From Rhizobium album (lineage in GTDB: Bacteria; Pseudomonadota; Alphaproteobacteria; Rhizobiales; Rhizobiaceae), in NCBI RefSeq assembly GCF_003122325.1, contig NZ_QFBC01000002.1, positions 1 to 64,000 on the forward strand: a stretch of DNA of 64,000 nt. The letters are read 5' to 3'. The translations under genes and the position numbers were made by a program. The notes below the pieces were generated by a model. It searched no databases. It was not told where the DNA came from and saw only the letters and a program-made list of their open reading frames with translations. Positions 36,309 through 45,580 of this stretch are shown here, piece after piece; position 1 is the stretch's first letter, and each line of letters opens with the position of its first letter.

Positions 36309-36333
36309 CGGGGCCGGTGTCGGGCCGGCCCCG
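36309..36333. terminator. GC-rich hairpin between fhs and the coiled-coil gene
   Basis: CGGGGCCGG and CCGGCCCCG form a 9-bp stem with a 7-base loop. On the plus strand TTTTT follows after an 8-base gap; on the minus strand, downstream of fhs, no T-tract follows. It may end fhs transcripts inefficiently. Confidence 0.45.
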
Positions 36334-36371
36334 GTGAGTATTTTTCCAGGCTCGATCGACAGGCGATGCCG

Positions 36372-38051
36372 TCAGAACAGCCCCTCGATATAACCCTGCT
36401 CGTTCAGGAAGATCTTTTCCGACGACGGCACCTTCGGCAGGCCCGGCATCGTCATGATCTCCCCGGTGATGACCACGACGAAACCGGCGCCGGCAGACAG
36501 TCTGACCTCACGGATCGTCACCACATGGCCTTCGGGCGCGCCGCGCAGGTTCGGGTCGGTGGAGAAGGAATATTGCGTCTTGGCCATGCAGATCGGCAGA
36601 TGGCCATAACCCTGCTCTTCCCAGACGCGCAACTGGTCGCGCACCGCCTTGTCGGCCGTCACCTCTCCCGCCCTGTAGATGCTGTGAGCGATGGTCTCGA
36701 TCTTGCTGAACAGCGACATGCCGTCCGGATAGAGCGGCGAAAATTGCGCCTGGCCGGATTCGGCCAGTTCGACCACCTTGTGCGCCAGGGTCTCGATGCC
36801 GGCCGAACCTTCGGCCCAGTGGCGGCACAGCACCGCCTCCACCCCGTGCGAGGCGGCAAAAGACTGCACGGCGGCAATCTCCGCATCGGTATCCGAAATG
36901 AAATGGTTGATCGCCACGATCACCGGCACGCCGAAGGTTTTGACGTTCTCGATATGCCGCGCCAGATTGGCGAACCCCTTCTGCACGGCGTCGAGGTTTT
37001 CGCGGCCGAGATCGTCCTTCTTCACCCCGCCGTTCATCTTCAGCGCCCGCACGGTGGCGACGATCACCGCCGCATCCGGCTTCAGTCCCGCCTTGCGGCA
37101 TTTGATGTCGAAGAATTTTTCCGCCCCGAGGTCGGCACCGAAACCGGCTTCGGTGACGACGTAATCGGCAAGCTTCAGCGCCGTCGTCGTCGCGATCACC
37201 GAATTGCAGCCATGGGCGATGTTGGCGAAGGGACCGCCATGGACGAAGGCCGGATTGTTTTCCAGCGTCTGCACCAGATTGGGCTGCATCGCATCCTTGA
37301 GCAGCACCGCCATCGGCCGGTGCGCCTTCAAATCGCGGGCAAACACCGGCGACTTGTCGCGGCGATACCCGACGATGATATTGCCCAGCCGTTCCTCCAG
37401 ATCGGCGAGGTCGGAGGAAAGACACAGGATCGCCATGACCTCCGACGCCACGGTGATGTCGAAGCCGGTTTCGCGCGGATAACCGTTGGCGACGCCGCCG
37501 AGGGAACAGACGATTTCGCGCAATGCCCGGTCGTTCATGTCCATCACCCGGCGCCAGGCGATGCGGCGCACGTCGATATTCTGCTCGTTGCCCCAGTAGA
37601 TATGGTTGTCGATCAGCGCGGCGAGAAGATTGTGCGCCGAGGTGATGGCGTGGAAATCGCCGGTGAAATGCAGGTTGATGTCCTCCATCGGCACGACCTG
37701 CGCATAACCGCCGCCGGCCGCCCCGCCCTTGACGCCGAAGCACGGACCGAGCGAGGCCTCGCGGATGCAGACGATCGCCTTCTTGCCGATGCGATTGAGG
37801 CCGTCGCCCAGCCCGACGGTCGTCGTCGTCTTGCCCTCGCCGGCCGGCGTCGGGTTGATGGCAGTCACCAGTATCAGCTTGCCGTCCGGCTTACCCCTTT
37901 GCGCGGCGATGAACTCGGCGCTGATCTTCGCCTTGTCATGGCCGTAGGGCAACAGGTGCTCCGGCCCGATGCCGAGGCCTGCACCGACCTCCAGAATAGG
38001 TTTCTTGCTGGCCGCTCGCGCGATTTCGATGTCCGACTTTACTTCAGCCAT
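36372..38051 (-). CDS. fhs: Formate-tetrahydrofolate ligase
   Basis: A 559-residue cytoplasmic enzyme making 10-formyl-THF from formate, ATP and THF. The ATP-binding loop [24 protein letters not shown] is at about residue 60-85, followed by [36 protein letters not shown]. The C-terminal [15 protein letters not shown] motif is present. Length matches the family. The ATG at 38051 ([12 protein letters not shown]) has GAGAGAC upstream and gives the usual N-terminus. It supplies one-carbon units for purines or methylotrophy-like metabolism. Confidence 0.96.
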   Translation of the reverse strand: MAEVKSDIEIARAASKKPILEVGAGLGIGPEHLLPYGHDKAKISAEFIAAQRGKPDGKLILVTAINPTPAGEGKTTTTVGLGDGLNRIGKKAIVCIREASLGPCFGVKGGAAGGGYAQVVPMEDINLHFTGDFHAITSAHNLLAALIDNHIYWGNEQNIDVRRIAWRRVMDMNDRALREIVCSLGGVANGYPRETGFDITVASEVMAILCLSSDLADLEERLGNIIVGYRRDKSPVFARDLKAHRPMAVLLKDAMQPNLVQTLENNPAFVHGGPFANIAHGCNSVIATTTALKLADYVVTEAGFGADLGAEKFFDIKCRKAGLKPDAAVIVATVRALKMNGGVKKDDLGRENLDAVQKGFANLARHIENVKTFGVPVIVAINHFISDTDAEIAAVQSFAASHGVEAVLCRHWAEGSAGIETLAHKVVELAESGQAQFSPLYPDGMSLFSKIETIAHSIYRAGEVTADKAVRDQLRVWEEQGYGHLPICMAKTQYSFSTDPNLRGAPEGHVVTIREVRLSAGAGFVVVITGEIMTMPGLPKVPSSEKIFLNEQGYIEGLF

Positions 38052-38337
38052 GAGTGTCTCTCTCCCTCTTCCCCGCTTCTCCGGCAGGACAGTCAATTTA
38101 GATCGTGGACAACAGGCTGAGGCCGCGCCGGATCAAGGCACGGAATTTCCTGATTACGACATTTACTTATCTATTTGCACGATTTTCCTTCGGAAACGAA
38201 GACAGAGGGGTGGATTTTGCACAGCAAAATCAAGGTGCAGTGCGACACGAGCGATGCTAAGAAAATGCCGAGAGCGGCTTGCGGCGACAGGGATGTCCGC
38301 CTATTTGAACCGCGCCCGCAACCGCATGGAGATATCG

Positions 38338-38849
38338 ATGAAATCGCTGGAGCTGCTCGTCGAACGGATCATTCTTTCGAGCCGCTGGATTCTCGTGGTC
38401 TTTTACCTCGGTCTGGTTGCGGCGCTGGCGGTCTATGCGCTGTCCTTCGGCTACAAGTTCCGAAGGTCGCCAGGAACGTCTTCGTCTACGACGAAGCGGA
38501 CATGATCCTCGCCATGCTCGGCCTCATCGATGCGGCCCTCGTCGCCAGCCTGATCGTCATGGTGATGATTTCCGGCTACGAAAACTTCGTCAGCCGCTTC
38601 GATGAAGGCGAACAGGAGGTCTCCTTCCTCGGCAAGCTCGATGCCGGCAGCCTGAAGATCAAGGTCGCCTCGTCGATCGTCGCCATCTCCTCCATCCATC
38701 TGCTGCAGATCTTCCTCAACGCCGCCCAATACGACAATGCCAAGCTGATGTGGTTCACGCTGATCCATCTCGCCTTCGTCGTTTCGGCGGTCATGCTCGG
38801 CTTCCTCGAACGGCTGATGAGCAAGAACAAGACTGTCGCCAAGGACTGA
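38338..38849 (+). pseudogene. UPF0114/YqhA-family membrane protein gene, frameshifted
   Basis: The family protein begins [41 protein letters not shown] in one frame and continues [46 protein letters not shown] in the next. The break is at about 38459-38463 (AAGTTCCGAAGGTC); homologues usually read KFLKVA here, so one T seems missing (TTCCTGAAG expected). All other parts, including four hydrophobic segments and the end LGFLERLM, are intact. This is either a recent mutation or a sequencing error. Intact proteins of this family are about 165-175 residues and of unknown function. Confidence 0.82.
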
Positions 38850-39050
38850 GCACTCGCTTTTGGGCGAGACCTGCACCAGCCAGAACGTGCTCCAATTGTG
38901 TTTGCCTCCACTTGGACCGCACAAACCATCCCCTTCCCCATCAATCGGGCGACTAACCCCATCGCCATAAAAAAAACCTAGCTTTGCCCGGCGATTCGTT
39001 TATCTGTTAGCGGTAACATTGCGAATTCATCCACAATCCGAAATTTTTGA

Positions 39051-39773
39051 ATGATTTCCGTTGAACGACAGTTGCTGCTGAGCGCCGAACTTTCATCGGC
39101 CGAATCCCGCGTTGCTTTCATGAATGCCATGAGCCGCGTTCGCATGGCATTCGGTTTCTCCCACGCAACGGTCATGAAGATGCCGGTGCCAGCCGATATC
39201 CTGATCGCGCCGCTCATCCTCGAGACGACGCTGCCGCAGCAATTCTTACAGGAATACGACCGGCATCATCTCCTGCGGGAATGCACTGCGGTCGCCAGGC
39301 TGAAAACCTCGCTGATGCCGCAGTCGTGGTCGGTCACCGAGGCGCTCGAACGGACGAACCGCCAGCCCTCCGCCGCCATGCTCTCCCTTTCCAGCCGCTA
39401 CGATCTGTCGATGGGCATATTGTTTTCCGTCATCGGCCTCGATGGCCAGCGGCTTGTCACACGCTATGACGGAACCCGCCTCCGTCCGAGCCAGTCCGAA
39501 ATCAACGAACTCGGCATGTTGTCGATACAGGCGGTCGAAAGCTACAACGAACTCCGCCGTCGCGAGAATGCCAAGGGCCAGATCCTGTCGGAACGGGAAC
39601 TCGAGGTCGTGCGATGGACGGCCCAGGGCAAGACCTCGGTGGAAATCGGACAGATCCTTTCGCTTTCCGATCACACGGTCAACGCCTACCTCAACAACGC
39701 CATCAAAAAACTGGATTGTGTCAACAGAACGCAGCTGGTCGCAAAAGCCATAAGGCTGAAGCTCATAACATAA
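39051..39773 (+). CDS. LuxR family transcriptional regulator
   Basis: A 240-residue regulator with an N-terminal domain of autoinducer-binding type (residues ~1-160) and a clear C-terminal LuxR HTH (ILSERELEVVRWTAQGKTSVEIGQILSLSDHTVNAYLNNAIKKLDCVNRTQLVAKAIRL). The Asp-Pro pair typical of acyl-homoserine-lactone binders is not seen, so it may respond to another signal or to none. No luxI-type synthase is in the window. It is followed after 22 bases by a PAS protein, probably in one operon. Confidence 0.9.
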   Translation: MISVERQLLLSAELSSAESRVAFMNAMSRVRMAFGFSHATVMKMPVPADILIAPLILETTLPQQFLQEYDRHHLLRECTAVARLKTSLMPQSWSVTEALERTNRQPSAAMLSLSSRYDLSMGILFSVIGLDGQRLVTRYDGTRLRPSQSEINELGMLSIQAVESYNELRRRENAKGQILSERELEVVRWTAQGKTSVEIGQILSLSDHTVNAYLNNAIKKLDCVNRTQLVAKAIRLKLIT

Positions 39774-39795
39774 CCTGCCGTCTTGGGAGAGGCGC

Positions 39796-40248
39796 TTGCC
39801 ATCGCATCTAGATCCTTTTGCCGCAGCCCTCCACGAGGAAGAGCGGAAGCGACTGGGGCTTTCCGAAACGGAAATCGTCGAGCTCGCCACGGCTTTTCGC
39901 CGCTTCGGCTTCTGGCGTCTCGATCTCGGTTCGGGCCTGTTTTTCGCTTCGCGGGAAATCTTCGAGATCTTCGGCATGCCCTTCACCGAAGGGCCGATGA
40001 ACCTCATAGAGGTCACCTCGAAGATCCATCCGGAAGACCTCGCCATCCTGATGGAAACCTTCGAACGCTCCAGCTCGCAGCGCCTGGGTTATCACAACAC
40101 CTACCGGGTCAGGCAGGAGACGGGCTACAAGCTCGTCCGCTCCGTGGCGAAATACCGGGACAAGCCCGAAAGCGACGCCGGCGAAATCGTCGGCATCACC
40201 TACGAATGTCTCGACAGCTGGCAACCCGTTACCTTTTCCGACGATTGA
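39796..40248 (+). CDS. PAS-domain protein
   Basis: A 150-residue protein consisting of one PAS fold: GFWRLDLGSGLFFASREIFEIFGMP, KIHPEDLAILMETFERS and a PAC-like end (YRVRQETGYKLVRSVAKYR ... GEIVGITYECLD). There is no output domain, so it would act as a stand-alone sensor or partner. TTG start with GGGAGAGG 4 bases before it. Lying 22 bases behind the LuxR gene it may modulate that regulator; this is inferred from position only. Confidence 0.8.
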   Translation: MPSHLDPFAAALHEEERKRLGLSETEIVELATAFRRFGFWRLDLGSGLFFASREIFEIFGMPFTEGPMNLIEVTSKIHPEDLAILMETFERSSSQRLGYHNTYRVRQETGYKLVRSVAKYRDKPESDAGEIVGITYECLDSWQPVTFSDD

Positions 40249-40278
40249 CCGCCGGAAAAGATTATCGGTGCGGGTCGG

Positions 40279-41406
40279 TCAGCGATCGAGAACCGAGCGG
40301 ACCTCGACGAGGCTCGAGCGTGCCCGCAGGATGTAGAAGCCCATGGTCGCCAGATGGGTCGGCATGATCCATCCATCCTCCCTGCCGTTGGAGATGATCG
40401 CCGGGCGGATGCGCAGGGCGGATCGGAACTGCAGCAGCGTATCGTTCCACAGCGGCACGAGATTGCGCTCGGTGATGACCTGGCTGAAATCCGCCTGCGC
40501 GGCGGACAGGATGGCGTAGTAGCCATAAAGCTGGCCGTAGGCGAACCAGAAACGGTCGTCGGCGCGCGTATCGAACCATCCGGCGTTGAAATTCTCGGAA
40601 CGGTCGCGCAGGATCGCGGCGGTGTTGCCGAGATCGCCGGAGATGCGGTCGACGAAATCCAGCAGGTTGTCGGCACGGCTGTCAAAGGTCGCGGTGCAAT
40701 TGGTCAGTTCGCGGTTGAAGGCCCGGAAACTTTCCACGGCAGCCCGGTAATAACTCGGGGTCGGTGTTTTCGGTCCGAATGGATCAAGCCCGAAATACCA
40801 GGAATATTCATCGAACTGGATGTTGCCGCGCGCATTCTGCAGCGTGTTGTTGATGCCCGACGTGCCGCGCATGCGGCCGAGCGAATCGACCAGTTCCACT
40901 GCGGTGCGCCTGACGGCCTGGTTGACACCGCGCTGGAAGGACGCCTTGTTGTCGAGGAAGGGCGTATGGTCCCAGTCGACGCCGAAAAAGCCCAGCCGGT
41001 ACAGAAGCATCGACGAGATCCAGGCATTCTGGTTGACGTTGACGTCGGTCAGGTCGGCGACCACGTCGACGACGGCCGAGGACTGGCATTTCTTCGCCGT
41101 TTCGCCGGCTGCCGCCGGCAACTCGGCGCCGGCGGGCACCTTGCGGGCGGAGAGGTTGTAGGTGTCGATGAAGCTCGGATTAAAATTCGTCCAGACCTGC
41201 GTCTGCCAGATGAAATAGGCGTAAAAACCGACAAGCAGCAGGAGGAAGATGGCGATCGGCCCGCGCACCAGCCAGGTCCGGCGCATGTACCAGCCATGGG
41301 CAGCAAGGAACGGCCAGAACAGCCAGGCGACGAAGAGACCGATCCCCCTGCCGATGGCATTGAAAATCCGCACGAAAAACGTGACGATCGGATCAAGCAT
41401 GGTCAT
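40279..41406 (-). CDS. DUF2333 family membrane-anchored protein
   Basis: A 375-residue protein with two hydrophobic stretches near the N-terminus: an amphipathic/aromatic one (FFVRIFNAIGRGIGLFVAWLFWPFLAAHGW) and a definite membrane segment (GPIAIFLLLLVGFYAYFIW). The ~300-residue domain beyond is probably periplasmic. It has conserved-looking VADLTDVNVNQNAWISSMLLYRLGFFGVDWDHTPFLDNKASFQRGVNQAVRR. The family is known only as DUF2333. It is the last gene of a leftward cluster with an AAA+ ATPase and a coiled-coil protein, overlapping the previous gene by 14 bases, which suggests joint function at the membrane. Confidence 0.85.
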   Translation of the reverse strand: MTMLDPIVTFFVRIFNAIGRGIGLFVAWLFWPFLAAHGWYMRRTWLVRGPIAIFLLLLVGFYAYFIWQTQVWTNFNPSFIDTYNLSARKVPAGAELPAAAGETAKKCQSSAVVDVVADLTDVNVNQNAWISSMLLYRLGFFGVDWDHTPFLDNKASFQRGVNQAVRRTAVELVDSLGRMRGTSGINNTLQNARGNIQFDEYSWYFGLDPFGPKTPTPSYYRAAVESFRAFNRELTNCTATFDSRADNLLDFVDRISGDLGNTAAILRDRSENFNAGWFDTRADDRFWFAYGQLYGYYAILSAAQADFSQVITERNLVPLWNDTLLQFRSALRIRPAIISNGREDGWIMPTHLATMGFYILRARSSLVEVRSVLDR

Positions 41407-42691
41407 CCTCTCCTATTCCGTAGAGCCGTTTGCGGAATGTCTTCTTGTCCCTGAGATACGTATTGGTCAGCGTCGATACAACGTGATTGCGGAAGGCTTC
41501 GCTGTAATTTTCATACGCGACATAAAAACCCTGCTTGTCGAAGACGAATCGCGAGACGAAATCCGCCGGAATCATCTGCGATATCAGCCGGTTGGTCAGC
41601 CACTGGTCGGGGTGGTCGGCTAACGCCCTGACGAGCAGGAAACGCCGCTCGGCCGGAATGCCGGTCATGCGGATCTCGCCGGTGGCGGAAACGGTGCGGA
41701 TCATTTCCATCAGGAAAGGATAGGTTCCGTCGCGGGCAACGAGATCGGCGTTGCGGTGCAGCCAGGTCTGGATCCAGATGGCGTCCGCCTTGTCGAGGTC
41801 GGCATTCGGATCGGCCTGCCGGATCAGGTTGCGCAGGATCATGTCCGCGCGATGGGCAAACAGGCCCGATCCCTCCACCCAACTGGCCCGCGGCAGCTCG
41901 ATACGGTTGGTCCGGGTCAGGAATTCGAAGATGCGTTCCGGCTCGGCAGAGGAGATGTAGCTGACCTGCCACGGCCGCGAGCGGCGGAAGCCGGGCGCGG
42001 ACGGATCGCAGATCACCGTCGTCGTCTTGCCGTCGAGGAAGATGTAGACGCCGCCGAAATGGTTCGCCCAGAACGCCTCGTGGCGGAAAACGAGCTGGTC
42101 GGGCACCAGGGCATTCTGCCTGATGTCACCGGTCAGTTGCACCAGTTCGACCATGCGGTTGAGCATGTCGTCGTCACGCCAGGCATCGGCCTCGGATTTC
42201 AACCGGTCGATCAGCTGGCGCAATTCCGCCGCCTTGCCGAGCACGTCTTCCGCAGAGAGCACCCGGAACGTCACGTCGTTGATCGACAGCAGGTCCTCGA
42301 TGCTTTCGACGATCGAGACCGAATCCTCGATCTCGCCATACAGCGCATCCTTGATCGTCACCGCATTGATCGCCCGGCGGTTGGCGTCGAAGAATTCATG
42401 CATCAGGCCGGCGGTGTTGGAAAAACTCGTATGCACCACCGGCAGGTTTTCCTGGTCGGGGGTCAGAACGACGAAGCGGCGGTTGACCCTGTTGGGGTCG
42501 AGATAATCCTGGTCGCCGATCTCTTCGGCGATCTCGGGCGAAAAGCCGGTCATGTCGATGCTGAACCGCGACAGCGCCGTCGGCTTCAGGCCGAAACCGG
42601 CAAGTGCCTTGTTGTAGCGCGCGATGAGGTGCGGCTCGGCGATATCGAGCAAGCGTCCGTAGATCAATTCGGCTTCGAGGAGACGGTTCAT
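41393..42691 (-). CDS. Uncharacterised protein of the AAA+/DUF2333 cluster
   Basis: A 432-residue soluble protein (MNRLLEAELIYGRLLDIAEPHLIARYNKALAGFGL...) with no recognised domain, signal or membrane segment. A helical middle (LGKAAELRQLIDRLKSEADAWRDDDMLNRMVELVQLTG) precedes an RHEAFWANHFGGVYIFLDGKTTTVICDP strand region. The start at 42691 follows GGAA. Its 3' end overlaps the DUF2333 gene, so the two are likely coupled in translation. It is separated from the AAA+ gene by the toxin-antitoxin-like pair. Function unknown. Confidence 0.82.
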   Translation of the reverse strand: MNRLLEAELIYGRLLDIAEPHLIARYNKALAGFGLKPTALSRFSIDMTGFSPEIAEEIGDQDYLDPNRVNRRFVVLTPDQENLPVVHTSFSNTAGLMHEFFDANRRAINAVTIKDALYGEIEDSVSIVESIEDLLSINDVTFRVLSAEDVLGKAAELRQLIDRLKSEADAWRDDDMLNRMVELVQLTGDIRQNALVPDQLVFRHEAFWANHFGGVYIFLDGKTTTVICDPSAPGFRRSRPWQVSYISSAEPERIFEFLTRTNRIELPRASWVEGSGLFAHRADMILRNLIRQADPNADLDKADAIWIQTWLHRNADLVARDGTYPFLMEMIRTVSATGEIRMTGIPAERRFLLVRALADHPDQWLTNRLISQMIPADFVSRFVFDKQGFYVAYENYSEAFRNHVVSTLTNTYLRDKKTFRKRLYGIGEDDHA

Positions 42692-42716
42692 GACAATTCC
42701 ATCATTACGCAGCCGC

Positions 42717-43328
42717 TCACCCTGCTGCAACAGCGGCGAGCCGCTGCAATTCATCGAGGTTACGCGGCACTTCGGGCTCCACGATATCATGATGTATCTG
42801 TGCGACGATGCCCTTGATAACGTCGGTCCTGTTGCGCTTGGCCGTCGCCGTGATCACTTCGATCTCCTTGAAAAGACGGGGCGTGACTTTCAGCGACAAT
42901 CTGCGGCGCGGCACATCGCTGCCAACGGACAATTCCTCACTGTCGATGAAACCGGCAAGCGCGGCAATGGATTTCGGGTCTTCTGCCGAACGATGGATGT
43001 AGTAGGCCAGCAGTTTCTTTCGAAACTCCGTGGTCGCCATCGGATCGATCCGGAACGCGGCCAGATCGAGAATTTCGATGAATGGTGCCGGCAGGTTGAC
43101 CTCTATCGGCTTCATCGCCGTTTCGCGGGCAGCCTTCACCGCCGGAGTCGATTGCGCCGGCAAAGCAACCACGGTGCCACATTGATCGCAGACCCCTGCA
43201 AGCACATTGCTGACCATGCCGGACCCATCGCTGAAAGGAACATCGCAATAGCGGAACGTCGTATCGGTCAACGTCTTGCACACATGACAGATAGCCCTGC
43301 TTTTTTCGCCAGACCTGTAAAGCTTCAT
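42717..43328 (-). CDS. Putative antitoxin: zinc finger plus ribbon-helix-helix-like end
   Basis: A 203-residue protein. The N-terminus has CHVCKTL and, about 30 residues on, GVCDQCGTVVALPAQSTPAVKAAREAA-like sequence, a YgiT/MqsA-type four-Cys zinc finger. The middle is helical. The end has RRRLSLKVTPRLFKEIEVITATAKRNRTDVIKGIVAQ, which looks like a ribbon-helix-helix DNA-binding segment instead of the Xre helix-turn-helix of classical MqsA. It follows the putative toxin by 13 bases, the order of mqsR-mqsA. The TA role is inferred from order, size and the finger; the RHH reading needs a profile search. Confidence 0.6.
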   Translation of the reverse strand: MKLYRSGEKSRAICHVCKTLTDTTFRYCDVPFSDGSGMVSNVLAGVCDQCGTVVALPAQSTPAVKAARETAMKPIEVNLPAPFIEILDLAAFRIDPMATTEFRKKLLAYYIHRSAEDPKSIAALAGFIDSEELSVGSDVPRRRLSLKVTPRLFKEIEVITATAKRNRTDVIKGIVAQIHHDIVEPEVPRNLDELQRLAAVAAG

Positions 43329-43341
43329 ATTCGTCTTCGCC

Positions 43342-43632
43342 CTACCGGTGAACGCTGATGAAGATGGTGTCGGGATCGACAAAGTAAAACTTGATATACC
43401 AGCCATCCCGCTTGAGGACATGAACTTCGATCTGCTTAACCGCATGATGCGGCGAGGCAACATAGTGGCTGCCGTTGCAACGGCTGACGACTTGCACAAC
43501 CTCCTGCGCGGTAACGGCACCCGTCTGCAGCAGCTTCTTGACGTCGATACCCCGCCTCGCCTCGTGCTGGAAGGTCCCGGCCGCCAAAGCGGCCAGCAAT
43601 CGCCTTCTTGCCTCTCCAAATCCTATTGCCAT
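43342..43632 (-). CDS. Putative toxin of an MqsR-like toxin-antitoxin pair
   Basis: A 96-residue basic protein whose C-terminal part (VSRCNGSHYVASPHHAVKQIEVHVLKRDGWYIKFYFVDPDTIFISVHR) has the strand pattern of small RelE/MqsR-fold mRNA interferases or DUF4258-type proteins. The N-terminus is helical (GEARRRLLAALAAGTF). The ATG at 43632 has no Shine-Dalgarno sequence and sits 3 bases behind a palindrome containing a TATAAA -10-like box, so translation may be leaderless or start at a later TTG. The pair with the zinc-finger gene suggests an addiction module. Confidence 0.55.
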   Translation of the reverse strand: MAIGFGEARRRLLAALAAGTFQHEARRGIDVKKLLQTGAVTAQEVVQVVSRCNGSHYVASPHHAVKQIEVHVLKRDGWYIKFYFVDPDTIFISVHR

Positions 43633-43635
43633 AAT

Positions 43636-43657
43636 TTATACGACGATCTTCGTATAA
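43636..43657. promoter_or_regulatory. Perfect inverted repeat, probable operator of the TA-like pair
   Basis: TTATACGA and TCGTATAA are exact complements around a 6-base spacer. The repeat fills the gap between the AAA+ gene stop (43658) and the toxin ATG (43632) and overlaps a TATAAA -10-like box on the minus strand. This is the expected position for autoregulation by an antitoxin. It is too A/T-rich and lacks a T-tract to act as a terminator. Confidence 0.6.
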
Positions 43658-45577
43658 TCAAGTGCTCTGCCACCGCCCGTCCGCCTTCATCGCCTCGATC
43701 TCGCGGATGGCCTTTTCGCGCTGGCGTTCGCGGCGGATGATGTCGGAGACGGCCGCATCGTCGGATTTGTCGGTGTAGCGGAATTCGGAATCGGCGTACC
43801 GGTTGATCTCCTGCAGCACCATGTCGAGGGTGATCGGGCCGCGCAGCGCCTCGATCATCTGTTTCTTCTCGTCGTAGCCCTTGTGCATGAAGGCTTCCGG
43901 CGTCACGAACCATTCGTCCGGCAGGTCCACATCCATCGCCCGCATCTTGATGGCGTCGGTGATGTTCTTGATGGCGCGGCCGGTGAAGCGCGGCTCGCGT
44001 TCCTTGATCATGTAGAGATAGGTGCCGACATCTTCGAGCGTCGAAAGCTTGCCGCGCTCCTTCTCGAACCGCTCCCAGACGGCGACCAGCCCCTCCTCCT
44101 TCGGCCGGCCGTGCTGCTCGTAGGAGGTCGAAACCGCCCGCTTGATCTCCTGGCCGGCAAACAGCTGGTGCTCGCCGAGCGGGATCGCATGGTTCTTGCC
44201 GACCAGCATGGCAAAGATGTCGATGTAGTCGTCGCGCGTCTGCGGCCCGTCGACCAGCCAGCGGGCGCCGGCGCGCTGGCGCAGCGCATCGTCGACGTTT
44301 TCCGGATAGTTGGAGAACATGCCGAAGGTGCAGTTGCCGCGCACCACCGTCGAGGCGCCGGCGAAACTTTCCATCAGCACCGCCGTCACCTCGTGCTGGC
44401 CGGCCGAGGCCCGGTCGTCGGAACGTTTCGCCGCCACCTGGTCGACGTCGTCGACGGTGCCGAAGCCGATCGCCCGCGGATTGATGACGTTGTTGACGAA
44501 TTCCTTGCAGTTCTGGCCGGACTTGCCCTGGTAGGAGGAAATCTGGTCGACGCCGAAATTTTCGTAATGGAAGGCGTAACCGGCGATCCTGCAATAGTCG
44601 TCGAGCAGGCCGGCCAGCATCTGGATGAGGATGGTCTTGCCCGTCCCTGGCATGCCGTCGCCGATGAAAGTGAAGAGGAAGCCGCCGAGCTCGACGAAGG
44701 GATTCATCTGCCGGTCGAAATCATAGGCCATCAGCATCTTGGCGAGCTTCATCGCCTGGTATTTGGCGATGTGGTTGCCGATGATCTCGTTCGGCTTCTT
44801 GAAGGTCATCACCAACGGCTTGCGCTTGACGCCGGGCGCCACGTCGAAACCGTCGAGATTGAAATCGTCCTGATCCAACCGGATATGTACGCTCTCGAAG
44901 GCAGCCAGGCCGGCAAACCGCGACTTGCGGCCGATCAGACCCTCGATCGCCTCGCGGGCGAAAGCGCGAGCCCGCGCCGTCAGCGCCAGGTCGTCGGCAG
45001 CACCTGATATCGCCCGGTCGAGGCCGGCGATCATGCTCTTCAGGGCGTCCTGCGGCGTGTCGAACAGGTAGTCGGGTTCCTTCGTCTCGTCCGCCGGCTC
45101 GCTTTCGCTGGCAAGCGTCGAACTGAGATAGGCGGCCAGCGTAAAGGCCGCGACATAGGCCGAGGCCGACAGCAGGCTCTTGAACTGCTCCGCATCAGGC
45201 CCGGTGAGCGGCGCGGCAAGGTTGCGGGCCTGCAGCTGCTCCAGGCTCGTCTGCCGCGCAAAAACATCGCCGACGGCGAGCGCCACCTGCACGCCGCGGC
45301 GGGCGCGGTAGAGCAATGTATGGCCGGCCGGAGACAGAAGCGGGTCCCCCGGCGGCACCGATTGCACGGTCTTCAACAATTCCACCTCGCGGGTACGGCG
45401 CATGCCACCGGTCGAAACGGTGGAGACGAAACGACGGCCGGTTCCGGCCAAGGCCGTACCGCTGGGTTCGCCGCCCTGCTCGATCAGCGCAAAACGGGTG
45501 ACGAGCCCCTGCGCGACCGCCAGATGCCTGGCGATGTCTTCCTCGCGCAATGTCGTCAGTCCGGCATTCAAGCTCAT
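43658..45577 (-). CDS. AAA+ ATPase of an uncharacterised cluster
   Basis: A 639-residue protein. The N-terminal ~250 residues are unassigned and helical. The AAA+ core follows: Walker A GMPGTGKT at 308-315, Walker B-like IGFGTVDDVDQV around 370-381, sensor-1 Asn in TFGMFSNYP at about 417-425 and arginine-finger candidates in DDALRQRAGAR. The C-terminal lid and a charged tail (RRERQREKAIREIEAMK) complete it. Such ATPases remodel protein complexes. It starts 3 bases after the previous gene's stop and so is tightly coupled to it. Substrate and role unknown. Confidence 0.87.
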   Translation of the reverse strand: MSLNAGLTTLREEDIARHLAVAQGLVTRFALIEQGGEPSGTALAGTGRRFVSTVSTGGMRRTREVELLKTVQSVPPGDPLLSPAGHTLLYRARRGVQVALAVGDVFARQTSLEQLQARNLAAPLTGPDAEQFKSLLSASAYVAAFTLAAYLSSTLASESEPADETKEPDYLFDTPQDALKSMIAGLDRAISGAADDLALTARARAFAREAIEGLIGRKSRFAGLAAFESVHIRLDQDDFNLDGFDVAPGVKRKPLVMTFKKPNEIIGNHIAKYQAMKLAKMLMAYDFDRQMNPFVELGGFLFTFIGDGMPGTGKTILIQMLAGLLDDYCRIAGYAFHYENFGVDQISSYQGKSGQNCKEFVNNVINPRAIGFGTVDDVDQVAAKRSDDRASAGQHEVTAVLMESFAGASTVVRGNCTFGMFSNYPENVDDALRQRAGARWLVDGPQTRDDYIDIFAMLVGKNHAIPLGEHQLFAGQEIKRAVSTSYEQHGRPKEEGLVAVWERFEKERGKLSTLEDVGTYLYMIKEREPRFTGRAIKNITDAIKMRAMDVDLPDEWFVTPEAFMHKGYDEKKQMIEALRGPITLDMVLQEINRYADSEFRYTDKSDDAAVSDIIRRERQREKAIREIEAMKADGRWQST

Positions 45578-45580
45578 GTC

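Noticed and set aside
36366-38120. 584-codon open frame opposite fhs
   Set aside because: Shadow of the formate-THF ligase gene; His/Arg/Asp-rich with no family features.
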